Source: Halichoerus grypus
Taxonomy: Eukaryota; Chordata; Mammalia; Carnivora; Phocidae
Assembly: GCF_964656455.1 (NCBI RefSeq)
Contig: NC_135714.1
Span: 58,367,850 to 58,431,849, forward strand
Direction: 5' to 3'
DNA: 64,000 bases
Shown here: positions 22,925-34,385 of the stretch, piece after piece
Position numbering within the stretch: the stretch's first letter is position 1
How the letters are laid out: each line of letters starts with the position of its first letter
Made by a program: the position numbers and the translations under genes
Notes under the pieces: model-generated
Database searches by the model: none
What the model saw: the letters and a program-made list of their open reading frames with translations, nothing else
What the model was told of the DNA's origin: nothing

Positions 22925-23695
22925 TGCAGTGGATATCTCGAATATATTACAAACTGCTATGTATCAAAAGACACAGAAAAACAACCCAATAGAAAAATGA
23001 ACAAGAACATGAATGGATGATTTGCAGAACTTAATGGATACTTAATTTCATTAGTTATCAAAAAAATGAAATTTAAACCACAATGAGACAGCATTTCATT
23101 TCCAACAATCGGTGAATCTGATGACACTGACTTTTGGTGAGGATATGGGGAAATGGGAACTTGGACATGGCTGGAGGACATATAAATGCTCATAAGAGCT
23201 TGGCAATGGCTGGTTGCAGCTGAAAATCTGTACATCTTACCCTGCACTTTATCCCTTCTAAGTGTCTGTCCTAGAGAAATTCTCAGTCAGGTACATGAGA
23301 AGTGATCTATAAAGATGCTCATGACATGCTCTTGGTAATAGCAAGATGTGGAAATGACTATCCCTCAGTGTTGAATTGGTAAACAGTGCCATGATACCGA
23401 GTTAACATGAAACTGCTCAGCCTAATTAGATTAATATGAGTAAGACTTCAGAACATACTTTTGGATTAAAAAAAAGGTACCTTCAGTATAATACCATTCA
23501 TGCAAATGTTAAACCACCAAATAGTGGTCTTGTGCTTATTATTTATAGAAATGTGCATGCGCAGTAAAGGGTCAGAACATTACGAGAGTGACACTATCAT
23601 TCTAGGATTTGGGCAGTGAAGGGAGAAAAGGAATGAATGATCAATAGGGCTTTCGTATCTATATTATTTTTTCATTAAAAAAGCAAGTATAATAA
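22925..23695 (+). mobile_element. Old L1M ORF2 3' end and 3' UTR, sense
   Basis: 'aacccaatagaaaaatgaac', 'caatgagacagcatttca', 'ggtgaggatatggggaaatg', 'gcagctgaaaatctg' and 'atagcaagatgtggaaatga' give the order of an ancient L1 3' half, heavily mutated. The 96-codon antisense frame at 22957-23247 is a shadow. Confidence 0.8.
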
Positions 23696-25374
23696 AATGT
23701 TAATATTGCTTAATCTCAGAAGTAGATAGATAGGGAAGTCTTATGTACTTTATGCATTTTACTTTTTGTTTAAAAGGTTTTATAATTGACTGTTAAAAGT
23801 AATATATGTGGAATTTTTTTTCTTGAAATGGGAAAAAGAAAGGGATTTAAATATTTCTTTAATCAAAAAAATCCCTTCGAGTTTTTATTTGACAAACTTC
23901 CTTCTTCCTTGTTATGGGGATTAGTAATCTCAAATTGTATTTACTTCCGTGGTTTCATTCTGAAAAAGAAAATTTGGCTGGTTTACATAAAGCCCTCCAC
24001 TAACCTAGATTCTAAGCTGGAGGTTTTAAAAGGAAATTATTTTCTTTGGCAGTGCTGCAGGGAAAAGGCAAAACATTTTGATGTTGACACAACTTCTGGT
24101 GAAATGTTCTAAAGGTCACCAAGCTTGTGTTCCCTTGTGGTGTCTGCAATGTGGGCCTTAAAACTACCCCGTCTCACCCCTCACTTGGTGCAAGGGTGTT
24201 CAGAGCAGAGTGGAAAAATTCTGACAACATGCACGATGCTGTTCTGGGATTAATACTTAATGCATTGTTTCTACTTGTTTGCAAAAATCCCAAGATTGTT
24301 TTAAAAGTTTTACTTACAGCGTCTATCTCAGTGAAAATGTATGATTTTGCAAAGATAAAAAATGACATCCAACTTGTATTATTTGAAGTCCTTGTAATCC
24401 AAAGAAATGCTTCCAGGAATTATTTTCCAATATGTAAAATGTATGTTTGATATATTTTACATATAGTCTCTAGAAGCTGGATGTACTTGATTTTGTTAAC
24501 TACGCTGGTAAATCATTGTAATACCACAGTGCTTGACAATTTGTTTTCAATTGCTAGAGAAACATTAAAAGCATACTACTTTCACTTTTTGGTTATACTT
24601 AATTTTAAGTAAATAATGCATTTGAGTCAAAGCAAATAAAACCTTTGCTTCTGAAGAATATCTTAAGTTTAAGGGGAAAATGTCATTAATGATGACTTTT
24701 TTTTTCATTTTTCTGTAGTTTTAATTTATAAAATTGTATTTTAATAATGATGATGTACAGTCACTAAGTACTTTTTAAAATTAATCTTCATCTTTTGGGT
24801 TTTTTTTTTTTGCTTCCCACTTATAAATTGTGTTATTTAAAATATGACAAGTTTAAGAGCCTTTTAAAATTATTTTATTCACATTATGTTTTTCAGAAGA
24901 AAGGGCTCTGTGGCAGTCGTCTTTGAAATTTTTCATACCATTTGCTGCCACTTGCTGGAATAAAAATTTCAGATGGGTTTAGTGTCATCTGAGCCTCAGA
25001 AAGAGCAAACGATGAAGCAGAGTGGTAGAAATTACCCCACATTTCACGGTGACTGAGTGAATGAATCAGCTGAGGAATGCCTTGCCATTGTCTGCAGGAG
25101 GGCTACGTCTATAAAGCCACTGAAATTCCAAACTGAGCCACAGATGGAGCCTGGAAGATATACAGGGCTTCTCCAGATTCAAGACCTACAGTTGTGGGGT
25201 GAAGATGACATTGTGTTTCCCGTCTGTGACAAATTCCAGGAGCTGCCATTTTGGCATTCCATTTGAATAAGGATATGAAGAGCAAACATACCCAGATTTA
25301 TCTTACCTACAGTAAAAGCATCCTTTTAAAGTATAGAATCTGATGAGTTTTGACAAAGCTATCAACCCATCTAA
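23696..25374. other. Repeat-poor block, 1.7 kb
   Basis: I recognise no transposon here although both sides are dense in them. Two adjacent open frames lie at 23786-24112 (108 codons) and 24127-24450 (107 codons) in different frames, with no domain. A 69-codon frame lies at 25057-25266. The block could be a conserved non-coding element or simply unrecognised old DNA; the sequence alone does not decide. Confidence 0.5.
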
Positions 25375-25945
25375 CCCCGAATGATCTGGAGCAGCTTTTC
25401 ATGTGTTTAATGGCCAATTGCATACTTTTTTTATAAAGTCCTTATTTAAAACTTTGGGATTTTAAATGGTTTGTTTCCCTATTACTGAGCTGTGTTGAGT
25501 TGTTATATCTTATGAATGATTATGAATCTTGTTAGATATATGTGTTACAAATATTTTCTCCCTGTTTGTGACTTGACTTTTCATTTTCTAAAGAGTGTTG
25601 CAGCAGGTTTTAATTTTAATGAAGTCAAATTCAACAATTTTTTTCATTTATGATTAGTATTTTTACTATCTTGCAAAAAAACCCTTTGCCTCCCCCCCCC
25701 AAGGTCACAAAACATTTCTCCTGTGTTTTCTTCTAGAAATTTGATAATTATAGTTTTCTATGTTTAGGTATATGATACATTTTAAGTTAATTTCTGTGTT
25801 TGATGTAAAGCAAAGATCAAGATTCATTTTATTCCGTGTGAATATTTACTTGGCTAGAATTATTTATTAAAAAGACTATCTTCCCCAATGAAATATCTTG
25901 GCACCTTTGCAGAAAATCAATTGGCCATGTATGTGTGTTCTAAAG
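25375..25945 (-). mobile_element. Old L1M ORF2 fragment, antisense
   Basis: 'tgttacaaatattttctccc', 'ttttaattttaatgaagtc', 'cttctagaaatttgataatt', 'catgtatgtg' and 'cttggcacctttgcag' are antisense L1 ORF2 landmarks. Confidence 0.82.
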
Positions 25946-25949
25946 GTTA

Positions 25950-26065
25950 TTGTTTAAGAACTCAGTCCCTGGAATTAGTTACACTCTCTGAATTTAAATC
26001 CTGTCTCAATGCCAGAGTTTGGTAACCTTGAGCAAATTACTTAACCATAGTAAGCTCCAGGTTAC
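25950..26065 (+). mobile_element. MIR SINE fragment
   Basis: Sense MIR: 'ctgaatttaaatcctgtctc', 'ttggtaaccttgagcaaatt', 'acttaacca' and 'ccaggttactcatc'. Confidence 0.8.
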
Positions 26066-26094
26066 TCATCTTATTCCAGATAGAAATAAGGGGT

Positions 26095-26215
26095 AGAGCT
26101 GAAGTCAAGAAGCCCTTAGTAACATGACTTGTCCAAGGTCACACATGTAAGTTAAGTGGCAGAGATTATTCAAACCCAAATCATTTGATCTTCTGTTCGT
26201 AACTCACTGGACTCT
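26095..26215 (-). mobile_element. MIR SINE fragment
   Basis: Antisense MIR: 'gacttgtccaaggtcacaca', 'aagttaagtggcagaga', 'ttcaaacccaaatca'. With the sense copy just before it, this makes two MIR pieces in opposite orientation. Confidence 0.8.
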
Positions 26216-26234
26216 AATACATTGATTTTCTTGT

Positions 26235-27268
26235 TTTTTTTCCAATTTTATTGAGATATAATCAACATATAGTGTGAGTTTAAGGTGTAAAAGGTGTTGA
26301 TCTAATACACTGATTATATTGCAAAATGATTACCATCATAGCATTAACTACCACATCCATCACATTAACACAATGATTATTTCTTTTTTGTAGTGAGAAA
26401 ATTGACCAGAGTATTTACTCTATTAGATCTACTCTCTCAGCAATTTTCAAGAATATAATACAGTATTAATAGCTATAATCAGGGTGCCTGGGTGGCTCAG
26501 TCTATTAAGCATCTGACTTTGGCTCAGGTCATGATCTCAGGGTCCTGAGATCAAGCCCGGTGTTGGGCTCCCCACTCAGCAGGGAGTCTGCTTGTCCCTC
26601 TCCCTCTGCCCCTCCTCCTGCTCATATTCTTTCTCTCTCTCAAATAAATAAATAAAACCTTTAAAAAATAACTATAATCACCATGCTCTATCTATATCAC
26701 ACCTCTAGAAATTATTCATCTTGTGACTAGAAGTTTATACCGTTTGACCAACATCTTCCCATTTGCCCCATTCCCAGCCCCTGATAACCATCATTCTACT
26801 TTCTGTTTCTATGAGTTCAGCTTTTTTAGATTCCACATACAAGTGAGATCATACAGTATTTGTCTTTCTCTATCTGACTTATTTCACTTAGCACAATGCC
26901 CTCAAGTACCATCCGTGGTGTTGCAAATGGCAAGATTTCCTTCTTTCTTTGGTTGACTAATATTCCATATTATACACATATGCCACATCGTCTTTATTTA
27001 TTCATCCATTGACAGACACTTCAGTTGTTTCCATATCTTGGCTATTGTGAATAATCCTGCAATGAACATGAGAGTGTAGTATCTCTTTGAGATCTTGTTC
27101 TCATTTCCTTTAGATATATACCCAGAAGTGAGATTACTAGATCATACGGCAGTTCTACTTTTAGTTTTGTGAGGAAATTTTATATTGTTTTCCACTGTGG
27201 TTGCAACAATTTACATTCCCACAAACAGCAAAACAGTTCCCATTTCTCCAACCTTGGCAACATGTTAC
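26235..27268 (-). mobile_element. Old L1M 3' end, antisense
   Basis: Starts at the antisense 3' end ('ttttattgagatataatcaa') and runs through 'caccatgctctat', 'cagcccctgataaccatcat', 'gtgagatcatacagtatttg' and 'ggctattgtgaataatcct' to 'ttctccaaccttggcaac'. A SINE interrupts it at 26482-26666 and the younger L1 at 27271 adjoins its right end. Confidence 0.87.
26482..26666 (+). mobile_element. CAN SINE, full length
   Basis: gggtgcctgggtggctcag head and AAATAAATAAAACCTTT tail. TSD aatagctataatca at 26468-26481 and aataactataatca at 26667-26680, inside the L1. Confidence 0.96.
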
Positions 27269-27270
27269 CT

Positions 27271-27750
27271 TTTTTTTTTCTTTTCTTTTTCAAGTTTTTA
27301 TTTAAATTCTAGTTAGTTAACATATAGGGTAAAATTGGTTTCAGCTGTAGAATTTAGTGATTCATCCTTACATACAACACCCAGTGCTCATCACAACAAG
27401 TGCCCGCCTTAATCCCCATCCCCCATTTAGCCCACCCCCACTCACTTCCCTCCAGCAACGCTCAGTTTGTTCTCTATAGTTAAGAGTCTGTTTTATGGTT
27501 TACCTCTCTTTTTTCCCCCTATGTTCTTCTGTTTTATTTCTTAAATACCACATGTTAGTGAAATCATATGGTATTTGTCTTTCTCTGATTGACTTATTTC
27601 GCTTAGCATAATACACTCTGGCTCCATCCATGTCCTTGCAAATGGCAAGATTTCATTCTTTTTGATGTCTGAGTAATATTGCATTATATATACATATATA
27701 TGTATGTGCATATATATATGTATGTGTATATATGTGTGTGTGTATTTATA

Positions 27751-27801
<51 letters not shown>

Positions 27802-28350
27802 AGTCATATATATATCTCACATCTTTATTCATTCATCAGTCGATGGATATTTGGGCTCTCTCCATAATTTGGCTATTGTAGATAATGCTGCTATAAACAT
27901 CAGGGTGCATGTACCCCTTTGAATCTGTATTTTTGTATCCTTTGGGTAAATACCTAGTGGTGCAATTGCTGGGTCATAGGGTAGCTCTGTTTTCAACTTT
28001 TTGATGAACTTCTATACTGTTTTCCAGAGTGGCTGCACCAGCTTGCATTCCCACCAATAAGGCAAGAGGGTTTCCCTTTCTCTGCATCCTCACCAACATC
28101 TGTTGTTTCCTGTCTTGTTAATTTTAGCCATTCTGATAGGTATGAGGTGGTATCTCATTGTTTTGATTTGTATTTCCCTGATGCTGAGTGATGCTGAACA
28201 ACTTTTTATGTGTCTGTTGGCCATCTGTATTCTTCTTTGGAAAAATCTCTGTTCATGTCTTCTGCCCATTTCCGGATTATTTATTTTTTAGGTGTTGAGT
28301 TTGATAAGTTCTTTATAGATTTTGGATACTAACCTTTATCAGATATGTTT
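27271..28350 (-). mobile_element. Carnivore L1 3' end, antisense, 5'-truncated
   Basis: Poly-T at the left, then the carnivore L1 3' UTR in antisense: 'tttttatttaaattctagtt', 'acaacacccagtgctcatca', 'cagtttgttctctatagtta', 'gagtaatattgcattat', 'attcccaccaa', 'gccattctgataggtatgag', to 'ttggatactaacctttatc'. It is younger than the L1 to its left. An expanded TA/TG tract lies at 27680-27800. Confidence 0.9.
27680..27800. repeat. (TA)n/(TG)n compound microsatellite inside L1
   Basis: TATATG, TGTG and a final (TA)n of about 15 units, at the L1 position that normally reads 'attccattgtatatatacca' in antisense. Confidence 0.95.
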
Positions 28351-29167
28351 TTACTTTCCTGGTAAGGGGAATTTTTCTAACTGAGAGTTCCCTGTTGGCA
28401 CTGAGCAATGCTGGCATGAGAGGTGGGATAATGCAGGCAAAATGAAACTGTCTTCCTTCTGTGTTGTGTGTGGTATTCTCAGATTTTTTGTTCTGCTGAA
28501 GTTTCCTAAGAGGACTACAGAGCCCTCCCAGAAGTGTTTGGTTTGTGACTTGTCATCTAGTTGTTGATCTTTGTGGGGAGACTGAAGCTGGGGTCTCCTA
28601 GCCTGTTATTTTGGTATTGTCACTTCTACATTGGCTTTCTTAAAAAGCATGACTCTGAATTCTTCCCATAAGTTTGGGAAAATATTCACACTTTTTGACT
28701 TTTCATATGCTTACATGTGAGAGAAAAGCAAGAAATCTACCAAGCCATTTGCAGTTTTATGGGAATAAAATCCTAGTCTTTGTAATTCTGTAAAGTTCTT
28801 CCAACCAAAAAATTCACTCAGAAGTCCCAAAATAGTATTCTTATATTTTAAATATTCATTTCAGGTATCTCTTCTGTTTGTGTGTCATACATCCCTAATA
28901 GCTTAAGATAATCAGCTCAAAATAACTTCAGATGATCTAGGGTTCAGAACAAATATATTAAATTAATTAATAATTGATGCAGAATAGGTATTGCTATTTT
29001 AGAAGTAGTATGGCCTTTCAAATCCTTTGAATAAGCCTAGTCCCTTTTTAACTCTGGGATTGTAAACTTCTAAATCAAAGCAGAGACGTTGGAATAACAA
29101 GTCATTCCAGAGAATTTCACCAAAAAAAGAACAGATTGAGACACTTTCCTACTCGAATTTATTGCTT
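28351..29167. other. Unassigned sequence
   Basis: 28360-28625 has the feel of an old interspersed repeat ('gaagctggggtctcctagcc') but I cannot name it. The rest is AT-rich. Confidence 0.4.
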
Positions 29168-29183
29168 TCATTCTGGAATTTTC

Positions 29184-29395
29184 TTTTCTTTTCTTTTCTT
29201 TTTTTAAGATTTTATTTATTTATTTGACAGAGAGAGACACAGAGAGAGAGAGGGAACACAAGCAGGGGGAGTGGGAGAGGGAGAAGCAAGCTTACCGCGG
29301 AGCAGGGAGCCTGATGCGGGGCTGGATCCCAGGACCCTGGGATCATGACCTGAGCCGAAGGCAGATGCTTAACGACTGAGCCACCCAGGCACCCC
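29184..29395 (-). mobile_element. CAN SINE, full length, young form
   Basis: Intact minus-strand copy. TSD tcattctggaattttc at 29168-29183 and tcattctgtaattttc at 29396-29411. Confidence 0.97.
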
Positions 29396-29411
29396 TCATT
29401 CTGTAATTTTC

Positions 29412-29686
29412 ACTTGAATTTTACAAAAGGATTTTATTCTATGAAATCAAAATACTGAGTTGCCATATTCTCCCTGGTAATACACTTCACAAAACTTACG
29501 ACATGAGTGTGTATGGTGTCAAATGAAATTTTGCTGTAAGTAAATTTGGTTTGGCAAATTATTTAAAAGACCACAGCATAAAATCTGTTTCAAATGAAAT
29601 ATTAACTTCTCTTTTCTTTGAAATATATGAATTCAAAAAATTAAACATCAGGACAAAGTATTTAAAAAAAAACTTCCTTCTTCCAA
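29412..29686. other. Unassigned sequence between SINEs
   Basis: AT-rich, nothing recognised. Confidence 0.45.
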
Positions 29687-29701
29687 AGATAAAGGGTTGG
29701 A

Positions 29702-29906
29702 GGGGCGCCTGGGTGGCTTAGTCGTTAAGCGTTTATCTTCGGCTCAGGTCATGATCCCAGAGTCTTGGGATCGAGCCCCGCATCAGGCTCCCTGCTCGGC
29801 CAGGAGCCTGCTTCTCCCTCTCCCACTCCCCCTGCTTGTGTTCCCTCTCTAGGTGTCTCTCTCTCTCTCTCTGTCAAATAAATAAAATAAAATCTTTAAA
29901 AAAAAT
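29702..29906 (+). mobile_element. CAN SINE, full length, young form
   Basis: Intact copy. TSD agataaagggttgga at 29687-29701 and agataaagtgttgga at 29907-29921. Confidence 0.97.
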
Positions 29907-29921
29907 AGATAAAGTGTTGGA

Positions 29922-30294
29922 AAACTGTCTCCTTTAACAAAACAGATTTTGTCCTGGTAGATAATAGCATATCTCTAAATAATGTGCTTGAATCAAAATC
30001 TTTTAATTTATACATTTTAATTGAGTTTCTACTGACGTATTTCTATAAGAGCTGATAATCTAGTCTCCTTAATTTTTTCTGTCACATTCTATTCTATGAT
30101 CATAATTAAGCCATCTGGACTTGTTGATTGTAAAATTTATAAACCATTAAACAATGTTTACCTAGTCTATGAAAGTACTGTTTACTGAAAAAAAAAAAAA
30201 GTATGATATAATGATAGCATTACTTGCCATACAAATTTTGGATTATCTTGAGATTCAACTCACTTTTCCTTTTCTATTCCTTACTTGTTCTTAT
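29922..30294. other. Unassigned AT-rich sequence
   Basis: A poly-A run near 30188 and no recognised element. Confidence 0.45.
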
Positions 30295-31752
30295 CCTTTT
30301 CAACTTTCCCTGTTCCAGGATCCTATCTAGATTACCACATTACATTTAGTTGTCAAATTTCCTAAGACAACTCTTGGTTGTGACAGTTTCTCAGACTTCC
30401 CTTGTTTTTGATGACCTTGTCAGTTTTGAGAAGTACTGGTCAGACATTTTGTAGAATATCTCTCAACTAGAATTTGTCTGATGCTTTTTCCGTAATTATA
30501 GTGGAATTATTGGTTTTGGGGAGGAAGCCCACAAAAGTAATATGTCATTCTCATCACATTATCTCAAAAGTATCATATTAACTTTATCATGTCAACATGA
30601 CATCCCTGTTGATGTTAACCTTGGTCATCTGGCTGAAGTAGTCTTTGTCAGGTTCTCTACTCTGACGATATTAATTTTTGTCCTTTGTATACTATACTCG
30701 GTGGAAGGAAGTCAGTATGTAAAGCCCATACTTATGCTGAACCTCCTTGAAGACAGATTATCTACATAAATTATTTGGAATTCTTCTGTAGAGGAGATTT
30801 GTTTAGTCTCTCTTATTTATTTATTAAATCAATTATTTATAGCAGTATGAACTCATGAATATTTACTTTATATTTTGATTTATAATCCAATATTGTTTTA
30901 TTTTGTTGCTCAAATCGTTCCAGCTTTGGACATTGGGAACTCTTTCATTGGTTTCTGTGTTACTTTGTTATACCCCATCATTGTGTGTTTCCTTTTAAGA
31001 CTTTCTTGTCTTCTGGAACTACAAGATGCTCCAGAATCATATAATAAATGTTGTGCTCCAATCTTAGAATTGCCATTTACCCAAGGATTCCTGGTTCTTC
31101 TTTTTTTGAAGAATGGTATTAGAAACTAAAATCTGCACACTAGGTATGCTCATTGTTCTTTGGGGATTGTTGCTTATTGACCCATTCACCTGACAAAGCA
31201 GGAAAATATATGTGTGAATACTAACTAAAGTACATAAATGTATCTATAAATAACTCTGTATGTAACCATCTATATCTATATTAAGCTAAACATGAGTTCA
31301 TACTGATGTTTTAAATTCTAATCCACGGGGCCCCCCTGGGGTGGTTCAGTCGGTTGAGCGTCTGTCTACCTTCGCCTCAGGTCATGATCCCAGAGTCCTG
31401 GGATCAAGCCCCGCAGCGGGCTCCCTGCTCGGTGGGGAGTCTGCTTCTCCCTCTGCCCCATACCCCACTCATGCTCTGTCTCTCTCTCAAATAAATTAAT
31501 AAAATCTTAAAAAAAAAAAATTCTAATCCATTACCATGTAAATCAGCAAGGCTTCTCCCCTTGCTTATCTCTAACTTCCCACTTCAACAACATACATATG
31601 AATAGTTTTATAAAGGAATTGTCATTTTGTAATTTTACAATTAATAATTTGTTTTATAGATTGGAAGTAATTATATAAACAAGAAATATAGCATTAGCAC
31701 ATTATCTGTAATTGCCGTGTGTGTTTTCATTTACCATGAAGTTGATGGGCAT
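30295..31752 (-). mobile_element. Old L1M 3' UTR, antisense
   Basis: Good copy of the same family as 2660-4320, in antisense: 'gttccaggatcctatctag', 'gatgaccttgtcagttttg', 'ttgttgctcaaatcgttcca', 'actacaagatgctccagaat', 'taagctaaacatgagttcat' and, after the SINE, 'cttctccccttgcttatct'. A SINE splits it at 31326 and an LTR borders it at 31753. The frames at 30542-30769 and 30875-31129 are remnants. Confidence 0.85.
31326..31517 (+). mobile_element. CAN SINE, full length
   Basis: Altered head (cggggcccccctggggtgg) but a typical body and tail. TSD aaattctaatcca at 31313-31325 and 31518-31530, within the L1. Confidence 0.95.
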
Positions 31753-32335
31753 TGATGTGGGAAACAAAGGCAGAAGAAAAATTATTAAATTTCTTTACTA
31801 TCTATAACCCATTGACATGTCCTTGAAACAGAGTGACATTCCTCTAGGGACTCAACTGCCTAGATATTAATATTTTGCTAAGGGCAAAAGGCAATCCTAG
31901 CCCAACTAGCACTGCCCAGGGTCCTGTATGCTTACTTTAACACATAAAAATTCCTTTAAAAATTTCCTTTATCTCTAAACCCCCAAGATATGGTTGGTAA
32001 TCATCCCCCAAGCATATGGCTCACCAGTATACATCTGAAGGGTCTCATGACTAAGATTTTATTAGACGGTAATAAATGACCCCTTCCCAACAATAGCTAG
32101 CCCCCTCAAGGTTCCAGAAACTTTGCTTCCAAAATTCCTTAGAGACTTATGCTATCCCTAACCCCCTCCCAACTTGGAAGTATATAATGGGCCACTCCTC
32201 ATGACCCCAGTGCAGCTCTTTCTGCCCATGGGTCCTGTCCCTGTGCTTTAATAAAACCACATTTTTGCACCAAAGACGTCTCAAGAATTCTTTCTTGGCC
32301 ATCAGCTTCGAATCCTAACATCTTGTCCTACATTA
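31753..32335 (+). mobile_element. Solo ERV LTR (class I-like)
   Basis: Retroviral LTR layout: TATA-like 'gtatataatgggcc' near 32181, polyadenylation signal 'tttaataaaacc' near 32249, then 'aagacgtctcaagaattc', a 3' portion also seen in the minus-strand LTR at 33360. Starts TGATG and ends about CATTA (CATCA expected), with a perfect 5-bp TSD, ggcat, at 31748-31752 and 32336-32340. No internal viral genes, so a solo LTR. Confidence 0.83.
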
Positions 32336-32442
32336 GGCATTATACTCATACTGATTTGGATAACTCATTCCTTCCCTAAAATTTTCAGACCCCTTTTTGA
32401 AAAGTTTCTAAGTAATTAACTTGTAATATCACCAGAAATTTT

Positions 32443-32638
32443 TTTTTTAAAGATTTTATTTATTTATTTAACAGAGAGAGACGCAGCGAGAGAGGGAACA
32501 CAAGCAGCAGGAGTGGGAGAGGGAGAAGCAGGCTTCCCGCTGAGTGGGGAGCCCGATGCAGGGCTTGATCCCAGGACCCTGAGATCATGACCTGAGCCGA
32601 AGGCAGGCGGTTAACGACTGAGCCATCCAGGCGCCCCC
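32443..32638 (-). mobile_element. CAN SINE, full length, young form
   Basis: Perfect 20-bp TSD, gtaatatcaccagaaatttt, at 32423-32442 and 32639-32658, a sign of recent insertion. Confidence 0.98.
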
Positions 32639-32658
32639 GTAATATCACCAGAAATTTT

Positions 32659-33354
32659 ATGTGCTTAATGGTCAGAAGGTTTTTTTCTGGCACCCAAATG
32701 ACCTTTTGTTCACAGGATTTCCAACTGGCAATTAGGGGGCCAATTTACACATTTTCTTTATATCTAGACTATTAAATTTCATACATTATTTTCTCTGACT
32801 TATATGCACTTCTGTTCTTATTCCATTAAACTACTAAATTTTCATTAAACTATGATTAAAGACATGGAGAAAGACTTTATATACATAAGATAGTCTATTT
32901 TCTTCAGTTTATATTCAGACCATTAATATTTTTCAACCTAATCTAATTATCCAAGGTAATTGATAGAGAACATAAAAATTTACCTTCAATGAATATAAAC
33001 AATAGAACAGTTAAATAGAAATCTTCTCTAAGATTGTTGTATCAAATTCACATTTTTTAGACCATTTCTTTCTTACAAATTTCACCAGAGCACAACTCTT
33101 TCTATGCATATTTCAGTGCTTACCCTGGCAATAGCATGTGGGAATCGAGTGGATGATCCACTGTAGAAGAAGCAGAGCCAATCTTCTTGTTATTGGAGCC
33201 TAAAAGGGTTTTTTTGGTCAGAATAACAACAGAATTTGAAATGTTAAGCAGGAAACTTGTAGCACTGGGAAAATAAAAAAGACACCCATGACTCTGTTCT
33301 TACTGAGGTGCTGCGGCGGGCCAACTCTGCACAATAGTGATGTAGTTTTGGAAT
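32659..33354. other. Unassigned sequence
   Basis: No recognised repeat; between two solo LTRs. Confidence 0.45.
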
Positions 33355-33359
33355 ATAGG

Positions 33360-33976
33360 TGAGCTTCAGTGGGGTGAGGTCCGGAGCCGATGGTCGAGAA
33401 CGAATTCTTAAGACATCTTTGTGCAAAATGGTGGTTTTATTAAAGCATGGGGGCAGGACCCCTGGGCAGAAAAAGCTGCACTGGGGTTGTGAGGAGCAAT
33501 TGATTATATACTTGGAGTTGGGGGAGGTAAAGGAAAAGGCAGGTTTTCTAAAGAACTTTCATATGCTAAAGAGGACCTACAAGATACCTGAGGCCTTGCC
33601 GTTGTCAAGTTGTTTTTCCCTCTAGTAAACCATTAACATGAAGACAGTTGGGAGCTTCCGGGAGGAACTTTATACTCTGCCTGCCTCAAGGATTTGTCAA
33701 TGGGCTACAAGTTATAAGGACATTTACTTTTTCTACATTTCCTTCTGGAAGTTTGGTTATTGAACAGAAAGAATGCTTTTTTTCTTGTAAATCACTAATA
33801 CATTTGTAAACCGAGGGAAACTCTTGTCTTGCAGGACTGTAATCTCTATAAGTTAACCATTTGTTTTTCCTTCCCTTAGCTTTAGGGCAGCCAGCCATGC
33901 CTGAGGAATGTCACACATATTCCGTGGCAGGGCAGGCTTGTGCTTTGTCCTCAGCTTGCCTTCTGCTCCCTCATCA
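33360..33976 (-). mobile_element. Solo ERV LTR (class I-like), opposite orientation
   Basis: Read on the minus strand: starts tgatgagggagcagaagg, carries 'aagtatataatc' as a TATA-like site and 'gctttaataaaacc' as polyadenylation signal, then 'gatgtcttaagaattcg', and ends in agctca. The TG...CA ends are flanked by a perfect 5-bp TSD, atagg, at 33355-33359 and 33977-33981. Related to the LTR at 31753 but with a different U3, so not a simple duplicate. Confidence 0.85.
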
Positions 33977-34054
33977 ATAGGGCTTAGTTCTTTATGTGCA
34001 CTATCTTATGGGATATTCATAATGTTATTTGTCTTATTTCAAGATCATGTACCA

Positions 34055-34385
34055 GTCTGGAAAACTCAATGAGAGTTCCTGTTGTTTCACATCATATGCT
34101 TGCTAAGGTTTTGGTGTTGTCGGTGTTTTGGGTTTTAGTCATTCTGATAGGTTTAGAGTGGCATCTCATTGTTGTTTCAATTTGTGATTCCTTAATGACA
34201 AATTGTATTGAACATCTTTTCATGTGATTATTTGCCATCTGTATATCTTCTATAATAGAGTCTCTTCTGATTTTTTGCCCACTTTTTTTTCTTGGGCAAT
34301 AAGAAAACAAGGGATGCTTGTTTTTTTATTGATGAGTTTTAAGAGTTCTTCATATATTTTGGATACAAGTCTTATAAGACTTGCA
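34055..34385 (-). mobile_element. Old L1 ORF2 fragment, antisense
   Basis: 'ttagtcattctgataggttt', 'gtggcatctcattgttg', 'catcttttcatgtg' and 'gagttcttcatatattttgg' are antisense ORF2 C-terminal landmarks. The 72-codon minus frame at 34092-34310 is a surviving piece of ORF2. Confidence 0.83.
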
